Source: OFTM291 sp041741375 | Lineage (GTDB): Bacteria > Gemmatimonadota > Gemmatimonadetes > Gemmatimonadales > GWC2-71-9 | Assembly (NCBI GenBank): GCA_041741375.1 | Contig: JBGSKF010000143.1 | Location: 27,168 to 91,167 of the forward strand | Length of the DNA stretch: 64,000 bases | Direction: 5' to 3' | Shown: positions 52,313 to 61,231 of the stretch, in pieces | Position numbering within the stretch: position 1 is the first letter of the stretch | Layout: each line of letters starts with the position of its first letter | Made by a program: the position numbers and the translations under genes | The notes under the pieces: model-generated | The model's input: only the letters and a program-made list of their open reading frames with translations | What the model was told of the DNA's origin: nothing | Databases searched by the model: none

Positions 52313-52780
52313 CTGCAGATCGACTTCGCGGTCCTCGCCGACTATGCCCTGATCGACCAGCACGGGAAGCTGTCGGTTCTGGGGATGTTTCAGCACGTCT
52401 GGGTGGAGAGTTTCCCCGCAGTGCACGCCCGCACTCACCTGGTGCTCCGGGTCAGCGGGCGACGGACCGAGATCGGGCAGCACCGCATCCGGATCCGGTT
52501 CCTGGACGACCAGGAGCAGGAGTTGCTGGGTGGTGAGGGCACCGTGCATTTCGGGGAGCCGCGGGCGGGAGTGACCGAGATCGAGGCGGGTGCGGTGCTG
52601 GTGTTCGACGTGCCGCTGCCCCGGGCGGGTCTCTACCATTTCCAGGTTGACCTGGGCCAGGCGAAGGCGCGGCGCATTCCGCTCTCCGTGTCCCAGGTGC
52701 AGCACGAGGGATCCAGCGGAGGAGGAGGCGAAGGGGGAGACGACGAGGAAGGTGATGCCCGTGAGGAGGGACCGTCATGA
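52313..52780 (+). CDS. DUF6941-like protein, probable CTG start
   Basis: A 155-residue protein. Homology-like sequence (LQIDFAVLADYALIDQHGKLSVLG) begins right at a CTG codon at 52313; the first in-frame ATG (52385) would cut off this conserved N-terminus. The body is a beta-sandwich-like domain (LVLRVSGRRTEIGQHRIRI); the tail is a Gly/Glu-rich disordered stretch (GGGGEGGDDEEGD). Such proteins are usually annotated as uncharacterised. It overlaps the HD hydrolase by ATGA. Confidence 0.65.
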   Translation: MQIDFAVLADYALIDQHGKLSVLGMFQHVWVESFPAVHARTHLVLRVSGRRTEIGQHRIRIRFLDDQEQELLGGEGTVHFGEPRAGVTEIEAGAVLVFDVPLPRAGLYHFQVDLGQAKARRIPLSVSQVQHEGSSGGGGEGGDDEEGDAREEGPS

Positions 52781-53364
52781 CGGGGGAATGGACCCGGGAC
52801 CGGGCCCTCGCGCTGATGCACGAGATGACGGAATCAGTGGCGCTACGACGCCACATGTACGGGGTGGAGATCGCGATGCGCGCCATGGCGTCGCGATACG
52901 GGGAGGATCCCGAGGCCTGGGGTGTGGTCGGGCTCCTGCACGATCACGACTACGAGCGGTTTCCCAACGCGGAGCGGGCCCCCGATCGGGAGCATCCGGC
53001 GGAAGGGGTCCGGCGCCTGGCTGAAGCGGGACTTCCCGAGCCGTGGTGCCGGGCGATCCTGGGGCATGCGGCGTACACCGGGGTGCCGCGGGAGTCGCTG
53101 CTGGCCCGGGCCCTCTTTGCGGTGGATGAGCTCTCGGGGTTTCTGGTGGCCTGCGCCCTGGTCCGGCCCGACCGGAGCCTGGCGGGGCTCGAGGTCCGGA
53201 GCGTGGTGAAGAAACTCAAGGACAAGGGGTTTGCGCGCGGTGTGAGCCGTGAGGATGTGCGGACGGGGGCGGAGGAACTCGGGATGCCGCTGGAGGAGTT
53301 GATCGTCATAGTGCGGGATGCCCTGATCCCTCACGAGGCACTGCTGGGTCTCGGCGTGGTGTGA
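52777..53364 (+). CDS. HD-domain hydrolase
   Basis: A 195-residue metal-dependent phosphohydrolase. The HD pair is in VVGLLHDHDYERFP, with an upstream conserved His (RRHMYGVEIAM) and the downstream Asp in ALFAVDELSGFLVA. Proteins of this small HD class often hydrolyse nucleotides, but the substrate is not visible. It overlaps the preceding gene by ATGA and the phospholipase D gene by four bases. Confidence 0.85.
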   Translation: MTGEWTRDRALALMHEMTESVALRRHMYGVEIAMRAMASRYGEDPEAWGVVGLLHDHDYERFPNAERAPDREHPAEGVRRLAEAGLPEPWCRAILGHAAYTGVPRESLLARALFAVDELSGFLVACALVRPDRSLAGLEVRSVVKKLKDKGFARGVSREDVRTGAEELGMPLEELIVIVRDALIPHEALLGLGVV

Positions 53365-54773
53365 CTCCGGTGCCCGTGCCCAGGCTTGCGTCCGATGGAG
53401 GGGATGCCCTGACGCGGGCGCTGGACCGGGCCGCCGGGTGCCGACCGATTCCCGGCAACGAGGTCACCCCCCTGGTGGATGGTCCCGCCATCTTCGAGGC
53501 GGGGCTCGCGGCAATCGCGGGGGCCACCCGCTGGATCCATGTCGACAACTACATCTTCCGGGGAGACCACACCGGCCGGAGGTTTGCCGAGGCGCTGGCC
53601 CGGCGGGCCCGGGACGGGGTGCGGGTCCGGCTTCTGGTCGATTGGCTCGGATCGTTCGGGACGCCAAACGCGTTCTGGACCCTGCTCCGGGCGGCGGGGA
53701 TCGAGGTGCGGCACTTCGGTCCCCCGCGGCTCCTCGATCTGGCGCAGAACCTGACACGAAATCACCGCAAACTGATCATCGCCGACGGGGTGGTCGCCCT
53801 GACGGGCGGCTTCTGCATCGGGGATGAATGGGCCGGGGACCCGCGCACCGGGACGCTGCCGTGGCGCGAGACCGGCGTGCTGGTACGAGGACCCGCGGCT
53901 GCCCAGCTCGACCAGGCCTTTGCCGGCCCCTGGCGCGCGACCGGAGGGAACATCCCGCCTCACGAAACCCCGGGGGACGTCCCCGCGTCCGGTTCGAGTG
54001 TGGTCCGGGTGGTGGCCGGGGAGCCGTGGCGACTCCGGGCCTTCCGCACCCTGGAACTCATGCTGGCCTTGAGTGCCCGGCGGATCTGGCTCACCGACGC
54101 CTATTTCGTGGCGCCGCGCCGGGTGCGTGACGCGCTCCATGCCGCCGCGCGCGAGGGTGTCGATGTCCGGATTCTGGTTCCGGGAGCGAGTGACCTCCCC
54201 GTGGTGCGCAATCTCACCCGCACGGGGTACCGGAGCCTGCTCCGGCACGGGGTCCGGGTGTTCGAGTGGCAGGGACCGATGCTGCATGCCAAATCGGTGG
54301 TGGTGGACGGGCGCTGGGTGCGGATCGGGTCGAGCAACGTGAACGCGTCGAGCTTTCTGGGGAACTGGGAAATCGACGTCCTCATCGAGGACGGGCCCCT
54401 CGCCGAACAAATGGAACGACAGTTTCGTCGCGACCTTGACCAGAGTGCCGAAGTGGTGCGCCGCCCGCGCGGTCCGGAAACCCTGGGTCGGCTCCAGCCG
54501 GTGACGCTGTCGGTGGATGCCGTCGACCCGGACATCGTCCTCCGCCATCACCCCAGCGGGAGGGAACGCCGCCGCCGGGCGCTGCAGACCCTCTGGTCCG
54601 TGGCGGCCGGGACCCGGTGGTCGATTCTGGTGCCGGCCAGTGTCACGGCCTTCGGGGTCGGGGCCCTCTTCTTCTTCCTGCCTCGCACCATGGCGGTGGT
54701 GTTCGGGGTGCTCTTTCTCTGGCTCGCTCTGGGGGCCGCTCTCGCCGCGATCCACCGGCCGGACGTCTCATGA
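53361..54773 (+). CDS. Phospholipase D family protein, cardiolipin synthase-like, with C-terminal membrane anchor
   Basis: A 470-residue enzyme with two HKD motifs: NHRKLIIAD (His135, Lys137, Asp142) and MLHAKSVVVDG (His309, Lys311, Asp316), the latter followed by GSSNVN. This is the arrangement of cardiolipin synthases (phosphatidyl transfer between two lipids). Unlike the usual enzyme, it has no N-terminal membrane helices; instead two hydrophobic segments lie at about 415-455. GTG 53361 overlaps the HD gene, and its stop overlaps the sigma factor start (ATGA). It may reshape the membrane as part of the envelope-response operon that follows. Confidence 0.85.
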   Translation: MTPVPVPRLASDGGDALTRALDRAAGCRPIPGNEVTPLVDGPAIFEAGLAAIAGATRWIHVDNYIFRGDHTGRRFAEALARRARDGVRVRLLVDWLGSFGTPNAFWTLLRAAGIEVRHFGPPRLLDLAQNLTRNHRKLIIADGVVALTGGFCIGDEWAGDPRTGTLPWRETGVLVRGPAAAQLDQAFAGPWRATGGNIPPHETPGDVPASGSSVVRVVAGEPWRLRAFRTLELMLALSARRIWLTDAYFVAPRRVRDALHAAAREGVDVRILVPGASDLPVVRNLTRTGYRSLLRHGVRVFEWQGPMLHAKSVVVDGRWVRIGSSNVNASSFLGNWEIDVLIEDGPLAEQMERQFRRDLDQSAEVVRRPRGPETLGRLQPVTLSVDAVDPDIVLRHHPSGRERRRRALQTLWSVAAGTRWSILVPASVTAFGVGALFFFLPRTMAVVFGVLFLWLALGAALAAIHRPDVS

Positions 54774-55345
54774 GTCAACATTCACCCCCGACCCCGCGTA
54801 CTCCGGATGTGGACGAGGCGAGGGACGCGCGAGCAGCCGTGGCCGGGGATGGCGAGGCCTTCGGGCGGCTGGCGGAGCGGTACGGTCTCGCGGCTCGCCG
54901 GGTGGCCATGGCGGTCCTCCGGAACCAGGAGGAGGCGGACGACGCGGTGCAGGATGGCCTCCTGGCCGCATGGCGGGCGATCGACCGGTTTGATCCCGCC
55001 CGTCCCTTCCGGCCCTGGTTGATGCGGATCGTGTCCAACGCCGCCCTGGATGCGGTCCGGCGGAGGCAGGTGCGGCGCACGGAGGAGATTCCGCACGCCG
55101 TGGAGAGCCGGGATGTCCTGCCCGACCGGGCCGCCGATCACTCGCTGATCCGGGAAACCCTGGATGCGGCGCTGGCGGAATTGCCGGAACGGCAGCGGAT
55201 CGCGGTGGTGTTGTTCGATGTCGAGGGATATGGACATGCAGATATTGCGGAGGTACTGCAGGTGCCGGAAGGGACGGTGCGGTCATATGTGTTTCACGCC
55301 CGCCGAGCCCTTCGGAAAACCTTGGCTCCGTTCATGGAGGAATGA
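54770..55345 (+). CDS. ECF-family RNA polymerase sigma factor
   Basis: A 191-residue extracytoplasmic-function sigma factor. Region 2 is seen in AFGRLAERYGLAARRV to QEEADDAVQDGLLAAWRAIDRFDP, with FRPWLMRIVSNAALDAVRRR as region 2.3-2.4. Region 4 is ELPERQRIAVVLFDVEGYGHADIAEVLQVPEGTVRSYVFHARR. ATG 54770 overlaps the phospholipase D stop. The next gene encodes a small membrane protein in the usual anti-sigma position, and then come a Spy-like sensor and an efflux system, which are likely its regulon. Confidence 0.92.
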   Translation: MSQHSPPTPRTPDVDEARDARAAVAGDGEAFGRLAERYGLAARRVAMAVLRNQEEADDAVQDGLLAAWRAIDRFDPARPFRPWLMRIVSNAALDAVRRRQVRRTEEIPHAVESRDVLPDRAADHSLIRETLDAALAELPERQRIAVVLFDVEGYGHADIAEVLQVPEGTVRSYVFHARRALRKTLAPFMEE

Positions 55346-55680
55346 TGAGCGACTCACCCTTTGACGTGCGACCGGATGCGGCCCTCGGCGACCTGCTCCG
55401 GAAACATTTGACGGGTTCGGACGTCTCCCTGTTCCGGGAGCGGATGCTCCGAGCCCTTGCGGATGCGCATCCCGCCACTCCGTGGGACCAGTTGGCTCGG
55501 TGGGCCCGGCCCGGTCTGATTGCGGCGGGCCTGGCGGCCGCGGTGCTGGGGTGGTTGGCGGTGCGCTCCCTGGATCGGGCCGTGGTGCCGGACGGAGGGG
55601 CGGTGTCCGTGCAGGTGGTGGTGGCGGGCGAGCAGACGGCGGGTGATCTCCTCATTGCCGCCGTGGCCGAGGGACGATGA
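55342..55680 (+). CDS. Small single-TM protein, putative anti-sigma factor
   Basis: A 112-residue protein: a cytoplasmic N-terminal part of about 50 residues, one hydrophobic segment (LIAAGLAAAVLGWLAV, about 58-73) and a periplasmic tail. Its position directly after an ECF sigma factor with ATGA overlap is that of an anti-sigma factor, but it has no zinc-binding HxxxCxxC motif, so this is inference. The stop overlaps the next gene by ATGA. Confidence 0.65.
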   Translation: MMSDSPFDVRPDAALGDLLRKHLTGSDVSLFRERMLRALADAHPATPWDQLARWARPGLIAAGLAAAVLGWLAVRSLDRAVVPDGGAVSVQVVVAGEQTAGDLLIAAVAEGR

Positions 55681-56099
55681 CCCGGGGACGGTGGTACGCC
55701 ACGGCGCTCCTGATCGCGGCCTTTGTGGTCGGGGGCCTGGCGGGAGGAGTGGTGGTCGCCATAGGGGACGCCCGGTCCCACGATCATCGGGGGCGGGACC
55801 GCCGGGAGGGGGGGAACAGCGGAGGGCACCTGGGCCGGCTCACCGCGGAGCTGCGGTTGACGGAGGCACAGCAGGACAGTGTGGTGGCCATCCTGGCGCG
55901 GTATCAGCCGGTGACGGACTCGATGTGGCGGGAGATTCGCCCCGCATTCGATGCAGTGCGGGATCAGATTCGCAACGACATCCGCGCCCAATTGGGAGCG
56001 GACCAACAACAGGCGTATGCAGCGATGATTGAGCGTCAGGAACGGGAGTACCAGGAGCGGGAAGCTCGCCGGGATCGGAGGGACCGTGGGTCGCGGTAA
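55677..56099 (+). CDS. Spy/CpxP-like periplasmic heavy-metal sensor domain protein
   Basis: A 140-residue protein with an N-terminal membrane segment (ATALLIAAFVVGGLAGGVVVAIG) and a helical periplasmic domain: LTAELRLTEAQQDSVVAILARYQPV, then a long amphipathic helix ending RREARRDRR-like. The LT-x-x-Q-pattern marks the Spy/CpxP/ZraP chaperone-sensor group. In an operon with an ECF sigma factor and putative anti-sigma factor, it is the likely stress or metal sensor. Confidence 0.82.
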   Translation: MTRGRWYATALLIAAFVVGGLAGGVVVAIGDARSHDHRGRDRREGGNSGGHLGRLTAELRLTEAQQDSVVAILARYQPVTDSMWREIRPAFDAVRDQIRNDIRAQLGADQQQAYAAMIERQEREYQEREARRDRRDRGSR

Positions 56100-56103
56100 C
56101 GGA

Positions 56104-57408
56104 ATGTCAGTGGGGATGGTCCTTCTCCTGATCGGCACCACGAGTCCGATGGCGGCGCAGGAGCCACGGACGCGGGCGGTGGTGACGCTTCCCGAGGCGA
56201 TTGAGATGGCCGAGCGGGTTCAGCCCCGGGTGGTCCAGGCGCTGGGTGCCATCCGGTCGGCGGATGCGCGGAAACTGGCCGCCACGGGCGCCTGGTTTCC
56301 GAACCTCACACTGACCGGCACCGGCACCAACGACTTCTCCGAGGGGACCAGCCGTCTCGATCCGGCCAGCGGAACCCTCATCAGCGGCAACCGGACCACC
56401 ACGTCCGTCCGGTCCACCGCGTCGGCCCAGTTCGAACTCTTCGACGGGTTCCGCCGGTCGGCCGAATCGCGCGCGGCCTCGGCCACGGGCCGCGCCGCGG
56501 ACGCCAACTACACCGACGCGCGTTTTCAGCAGGCCCTGACCACGACCAACCAGTTCTTCGACGCCCTGTCGGCGCAGCAGCTGCTGGCGGTGCGGGAGGC
56601 GGGAGTGGCCCGGGCCCGGGAGCAGTTGAACACCTCCATCGCCCGGCTGCAGACCGGCGCCGCCACCCGGTCCGACACCCTGCGCTCGTCGGTCCTCCTT
56701 GGCAACGCTCAGCTGGCGCTGCTGACGGCGGAAACTCAGCTTGCCACGGCAGAAGCGAACCTGGCGCGGCTCATCGGGGTCGAGGGTAGGGTCGGTGCCG
56801 CCGATGATTCGGTGTTCTACACCACCCGGGCGCTCATCGACACGACCTCGTTGCGCATGGAGGCACTGGCCCGGGCACCCCAGGTGCTGGCGGCGGAAGC
56901 CACTCAACAGGCGGCGCGCGCCACGATGACGTCGTCCAAATCGGCGTACTGGCCCACCCTGAACCTGACGGGGTCCGCCAACATCAATTCGTCCAGCACG
57001 ACCGACTATCGGGTTTTCCGGGGCCGCAGCCTTTCCCTGAACATGAACTGGCAGATCTTCAACCGGTTCCAGCGGGAACAGCAGGTGGCGACCCAGTCGA
57101 TCGCCTACGACAACGCCGAGGCCGCCGCAGGGGAGGCCCGCCGACAGGTGCAGGCCAATCTCACCACGCGTCTGGCCGAGCTGGAGGCGGCCCGCCTCCG
57201 GATCCAGATCACCCAGGCCAGCGTGCTCGCGGCGGAGGAGGATCTGCGAGTGCAGCAGGAGCGCTACCGGCTCGGCGCCGGGATCATTCTCGATGTGCTC
57301 ACGTCGCAGGAGGCGCTGAGCCAGGCCGAGGTGGATGCGGTCAACGCCCGCTTCGACTACCTGCGCGCCAAGGCCCAGATCGAGACCCTGATCGGGAGGT
57401 CGTTGTGA
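56104..57408 (+). CDS. TolC-family outer-membrane efflux protein
   Basis: A 434-residue protein with signal peptide (MSVGMVLLLIGTTSPMAAQE). Two OEP repeats are visible: VVTLPEAIEMAERVQPRVVQA at the start of the mature chain and a second half beginning near DTTSLRMEALARAPQV. Long coiled-coil helices with LQTGAATRSDTLRS and a C-terminal RYRLGAGIILDVLTSQEALSQAE complete the fold. It forms the outer-membrane duct for the MacAB-type system encoded downstream. The next gene overlaps by four bases. Confidence 0.92.
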   Translation: MSVGMVLLLIGTTSPMAAQEPRTRAVVTLPEAIEMAERVQPRVVQALGAIRSADARKLAATGAWFPNLTLTGTGTNDFSEGTSRLDPASGTLISGNRTTTSVRSTASAQFELFDGFRRSAESRAASATGRAADANYTDARFQQALTTTNQFFDALSAQQLLAVREAGVARAREQLNTSIARLQTGAATRSDTLRSSVLLGNAQLALLTAETQLATAEANLARLIGVEGRVGAADDSVFYTTRALIDTTSLRMEALARAPQVLAAEATQQAARATMTSSKSAYWPTLNLTGSANINSSSTTDYRVFRGRSLSLNMNWQIFNRFQREQQVATQSIAYDNAEAAAGEARRQVQANLTTRLAELEAARLRIQITQASVLAAEEDLRVQQERYRLGAGIILDVLTSQEALSQAEVDAVNARFDYLRAKAQIETLIGRSL

Positions 57409-58160
57409 GTGATGTTCAGCGGGCCACCGAGGCCCGGATGGCCCTGTTGCCGGCCGATGTGCCGCGGGATGCGGTCATCGTGATCCGGGATCTCGCCCGG
57501 GAGTACCGGATGGGAACGGAGATCGTGCGCGCCCTGCGCGGCGTGGACATCACGATCCGGCGCAATGAGTTCGTGGCCATCATGGGGCCCTCCGGATCGG
57601 GCAAGTCCACCCTGATGAACATGATCGGCTGCCTCGACACCCCGACCTCGGGCGAGTACTGGCTGAACGGGCACCGGGTGTCGGAGTTGAATGACAACGA
57701 ACTGGCCCGGATCCGGAACCGGGAGATCGGGTTCGTGTTCCAGACATTCAACCTGTTGCCCCGGGCCACCGCCCTCCAGAACGTGGAGCTGCCGATGGTC
57801 TACGCCGGGGTGAGTACCCGGGAACGCCGGGAAAAGGCCCAAGGAGCGCTGCAGCGCGTTGGCCTGGGCGATCGCATGGATCATCGCCCGAACGAGATGT
57901 CCGGGGGACAACGCCAGCGGGTGGCGATCGCACGGGCGCTGGTGAACAGCCCGAGCATTCTGCTTGCCGACGAGCCCACGGGCAACCTCGACTCGGTGAC
58001 GAGCGAGGAGATCCTCGCCTTGTTTGAGAATCTGCATGACGAAGGACAGACCATCATTCTCGTAACCCACGAACACGACATCGCCGCCCATGCCCGACGC
58101 CAGGTCCATCTGAAGGACGGCCGTGTGGAGAGCGACCACCCGACGGAGAAGACCGCGTGA
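57405..58160 (+). CDS. MacB/LolD-type ABC transporter ATPase
   Basis: A 251-residue ATPase with all motifs: Walker A GPSGSGKST (61-69), Q-loop FVFQTFNLLP, signature MSGGQRQR (165-172), Walker B ILLADEPTGNLD (186-197) and switch His in VTHEHDIA. The TFNLLP and TGNLD elements are hallmarks of the MacB/LolD (type VII) group. GTG start overlapping the TolC gene. It powers the separate permease encoded at 59713. Confidence 0.93.
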   Translation: MSDVQRATEARMALLPADVPRDAVIVIRDLAREYRMGTEIVRALRGVDITIRRNEFVAIMGPSGSGKSTLMNMIGCLDTPTSGEYWLNGHRVSELNDNELARIRNREIGFVFQTFNLLPRATALQNVELPMVYAGVSTRERREKAQGALQRVGLGDRMDHRPNEMSGGQRQRVAIARALVNSPSILLADEPTGNLDSVTSEEILALFENLHDEGQTIILVTHEHDIAAHARRQVHLKDGRVESDHPTEKTA

Positions 58161-59716
58161 AACCATATCTGATGTTCACGACCGCGCTGCTCGCCGTGGC
58201 GGCCTGCAGCAAGCCGGCCCCGGCCCCGGTGTACCAGGCCATCGCCGTGGAGCGCCGGGACGTGATCGTGTCCGCCCGCGCGGCCGGCCAGGTCCAGCCC
58301 GACACCGTGGTCGAGGTCAAGTCGAAGGCCTCGGGAGAGATCCTCGACATGCGGGCGGAAACCGGGCAACTGGTGGCCCGGGGGGAGCTCCTGGTGAAGG
58401 TGGACCCCCGCACCGCGCGGAACCGGTTCAATGAATCGGAGGCCAACCTGACCGTGGCAAAGGCCCGGCTCACCAACGCGGAATCAAAGAAGCGCCGGGC
58501 GGACGAGCTGTTCAAGACCCAGTCGATCACCCAGGAAGAACACGAGAACGCGATCCTGGAACTCGCCAACGCCCAGGCGGCCGTGGTCGGTGCCGAGGTG
58601 GCGGTGGAGAACGCGCAGATCGCCCTGGAGGACACCGACGTCCGCGCCCCCATCGGCGGCACCATCATCTCCAAGAACGTGGAACGGGGACAGGTGATCT
58701 CCTCCCCCACGTCCGACGTGGGGGGCGGGACGATCCTGCTGCAGATGGCCGATCTCAACCTGGTCCAGGTCCGGACCCTGGTGGACGAAACCGACATCGG
58801 GAAGATCAAGGCGGGTCTCGCGGCCACGGTCCGGGTCGATGCCTATCCGAACCAGCCGTTCAACGGAGCGGTGCTCAAGATCGAGCCACTCGCCGAGACC
58901 GCCCAGAACGTGACCATGTTTCCGGTGATCATCAGCATCGAGAACCGGAACGGGCTTCTCAAGCCCGGCATGAACAGCGACGTGGAGATCCATGTCGGCC
59001 GGCGGGACAACGTGCTGGCCGTGCCCAACGCCGCCCTTCGCACCGCGCGGGATGTGAGCTCGGCCGCGATGGTGCTCGGCATGAGCGAGGAGGAGTTGCA
59101 GGCCGGACTCGAGGCCGCCAACGCGGCTCGTGACTCCGCGCGAAGTGCCGGGCGCCTGGCCCGCGGGGGCGACAGCACAGCTCAGCGCCCGCCGGCTCCG
59201 GCCAATGGCGGGGGAGAGACGCCGGCCAACGTGTTCACCACGCCGGACGGGCGATCCATCCCCCTGCCCGAAGGGGTCACCGAGGCCAAGGTCCGCGAGC
59301 TCATGCAGAAGCGGTTCGGCGGGGGCCAGTTGAGCAGCGAGGAGCAGGCTCTCCTCAGTCGGGTGACCGCCGCATTCGGAGGCGGGGGCGGGCGGGGTGG
59401 CTTTGGGGGACCGGGCGGTGGCAACCGGCGTCCTCGCGCCCAGAACAACGATTTCCAGTTTGGCGGTGACTACATCGTCTTTGTTCTCCGCAACGGTCGG
59501 CCCACCCCGGTGCACGTGCAGACCGGATTGACCGACCTCGACTGGAGCGAGGTCACGAGCGGACTCACCGAATCCGACTCGGTGCTGGTGCTGCCGAGTG
59601 CCAGCCTGGTGCAGCAGCAGCAGGAGTTCAAGGACCGGATGACCCGGATGACCGGAGGGGGAGGTGTCCCGGGCCTCCAACAGCAGACCCCGGCCGCTGG
59701 CGGGAGGCCCCGATGA
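58157..59716 (+). CDS. MacA-type periplasmic adaptor lipoprotein with long Gly-rich insertion
   Basis: A 519-residue HlyD-family adaptor. Lipobox LAVAAC at residues 12-17. The lipoyl half-motifs are ARAAGQVQPDTVVEVK and EDTDVRAPIGGTIIS, flanking a coiled-coil hairpin (about 95-165); beta-barrel and membrane-proximal parts follow (DLNLVQVRTLVDETDIG, LAVPNAALR). Between about 330 and 430, a 100-residue segment with Ala-rich, Pro-rich and Gly-rich runs (FGGGGGRGGFGGPGGG) interrupts the membrane-proximal domain before it resumes with YIVFVLRNGRPTPV. The insert is unusually long and probably flexible. Overlaps both neighbours by ATGA. Confidence 0.9.
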   Translation: MKPYLMFTTALLAVAACSKPAPAPVYQAIAVERRDVIVSARAAGQVQPDTVVEVKSKASGEILDMRAETGQLVARGELLVKVDPRTARNRFNESEANLTVAKARLTNAESKKRRADELFKTQSITQEEHENAILELANAQAAVVGAEVAVENAQIALEDTDVRAPIGGTIISKNVERGQVISSPTSDVGGGTILLQMADLNLVQVRTLVDETDIGKIKAGLAATVRVDAYPNQPFNGAVLKIEPLAETAQNVTMFPVIISIENRNGLLKPGMNSDVEIHVGRRDNVLAVPNAALRTARDVSSAAMVLGMSEEELQAGLEAANAARDSARSAGRLARGGDSTAQRPPAPANGGGETPANVFTTPDGRSIPLPEGVTEAKVRELMQKRFGGGQLSSEEQALLSRVTAAFGGGGGRGGFGGPGGGNRRPRAQNNDFQFGGDYIVFVLRNGRPTPVHVQTGLTDLDWSEVTSGLTESDSVLVLPSASLVQQQQEFKDRMTRMTGGGGVPGLQQQTPAAGGRPR

Positions 59717-60927
59717 TCATTGGTGAGATCGTCCGGGTGGCGCTGTCCAGCATCCAGGCCAACAAGCTGCGCGCCATCCTCACCATGCTCGGGGTGATCA
59801 TCGGGGTGGCTGCGGTGATCACCGTGGTGGCCCTCGGCACCGGGGCCCAGCGGGCGGTGGAACAGCAGATCCAGGCCCTGGGCGCCAACCTGCTCAGCGT
59901 CTTCCCCGGCCAGTCCTTCTTCGGGGGACGCGCGTCAGAGCAGCGGGTGTCGATGACCACCGACGATGCCATCGCCCTGGAGCGCGATGGCACCACGCTG
60001 TCGGCGGTGGTGCCGGAAATGCAGCGGTCGCTGCAGGTCAAGTACGGGAACAAGAATGCGAACGTCAACATCATCGGGACCACGCCCAATTACACCGAGG
60101 TGAAGAACCACCCCGTGATGTACGGGCGGATGTTCACACCCGGCGACGATGCGGCCCGGCAGCGCTACGCGGTGGTCGGGTCGGCCCTCTCCACCATGTT
60201 CGATGTGAACGCCGCGGGGATGATCGGGCAGACCCTGCAGATCCGGGGCATTCCCTTCGAGATCATCGGGGTGCTGACCGAGAAGGGTGCCCAGGGAAGT
60301 TTCAACAATCCGGATGAGCAGATCCTGATCCCTCTCAAAACGGCGGAATTCCGCGTCTTCGGAACCGACCGGCTCCGGTCGATCAGCGTCCAGGTCCGGG
60401 AGGGTGTTCCGCTTGAACAGGGAATGGTGGACATCGAGCGTATCATGCGTCGGGAGCACAAGGTGCGTCCCGGCGCGCCGAACGACTTCCAGATCCGGAA
60501 TCAGGTCGAGATTCTCGCCACCCAGCAGCAGACCACCCAGACTTTCGGCGTCCTCCTGGCCAGCATTGCTGCCGTGAGCCTGGTGGTCGGTGGGATCGGC
60601 ATCATGAACATCATGCTGGTGTCGGTCACGGAGCGCACCCGGGAGATCGGCATCCGCAAGGCTCTCGGCGCCACCCGCCTCAATGTGATGCTGCAATTTC
60701 TGGTGGAGGCCGTGGTCCTGACGATGGGGGGCGGGATCCTCGGGATCGTCGTCGGCTGGGGGGCCTCGCTCGTGATGTCCGCCCGGTTCGGGTGGAACAG
60801 CGTGGTCAGCCTGCAGGCCGTGGCCCTCGCCTTCGCGTTCAGTGCCGGGGTCGGACTCTTCTTCGGACTCTGGCCGGCCAAGCGGGCCGCCAATCTGAAC
60901 ACGATCGATGCCCTGCGGTACGAGTAG
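59713..60927 (+). CDS. MacB-type ABC permease (FtsX/MacB_PCD)
   Basis: A 404-residue permease: one N-terminal TM helix (ILTMLGVIIGVAAVITVVALG), a periplasmic MacB_PCD domain (about 55-265) and three C-terminal TM helices with RTREIGIRKALGAT and a GLWPAKRAA tail. Together with the ATPase, adaptor and TolC-like protein it completes a tripartite mechanotransmission efflux system. Substrates of such systems include macrolides, peptides and siderophores; none can be chosen here. It is the last gene of the coupled operon, and a heptamer array begins two bases after its stop. Confidence 0.93.
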   Translation: MIIGEIVRVALSSIQANKLRAILTMLGVIIGVAAVITVVALGTGAQRAVEQQIQALGANLLSVFPGQSFFGGRASEQRVSMTTDDAIALERDGTTLSAVVPEMQRSLQVKYGNKNANVNIIGTTPNYTEVKNHPVMYGRMFTPGDDAARQRYAVVGSALSTMFDVNAAGMIGQTLQIRGIPFEIIGVLTEKGAQGSFNNPDEQILIPLKTAEFRVFGTDRLRSISVQVREGVPLEQGMVDIERIMRREHKVRPGAPNDFQIRNQVEILATQQQTTQTFGVLLASIAAVSLVVGGIGIMNIMLVSVTERTREIGIRKALGATRLNVMLQFLVEAVVLTMGGGILGIVVGWGASLVMSARFGWNSVVSLQAVALAFAFSAGVGLFFGLWPAKRAANLNTIDALRYE

Positions 60928-61222
60928 GACAATGAACAATGAACAGTGAACAGTGAACAGTGAACAATGAACAATGAACAATGAACAGTGAACAATGAAC
61001 AGTGAGCACCCGGAGCCCCGCTTCTTCTCGGAGCGTCACCCCGGCGTACGCCGGGGTCCATCGTAGCGGTGTATGGATTCCGGCGTGCGCCGGAATAACG
61101 TTCTGTGTCATCCCGGAACCAAGCGCCCGAAAATCGATGGCCTTTGTTCACTGATCCCATTGTTCACTGATCCCACTGTTCATTGATAATTGTTCATTGA
61201 TAATTGATCATTGTTCCCTGAT
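60928..61222. repeat. Intergenic block: two heptamer arrays around a PAR/REP-like element
   Basis: At 60929-61004 about ten AACAGTG/AACAATG units with 7-nt period. At 61036-61105 paired palindromes (CGGCGTACGCCG and CCGGCGTGCGCCGG). At 61143-61222 more 7-nt units (TTGTTCA, CTGATCC, TTCATTG, ATAATTG). No gene. Confidence 0.88.
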
Positions 61223-61231
61223 CTTCCGGTC

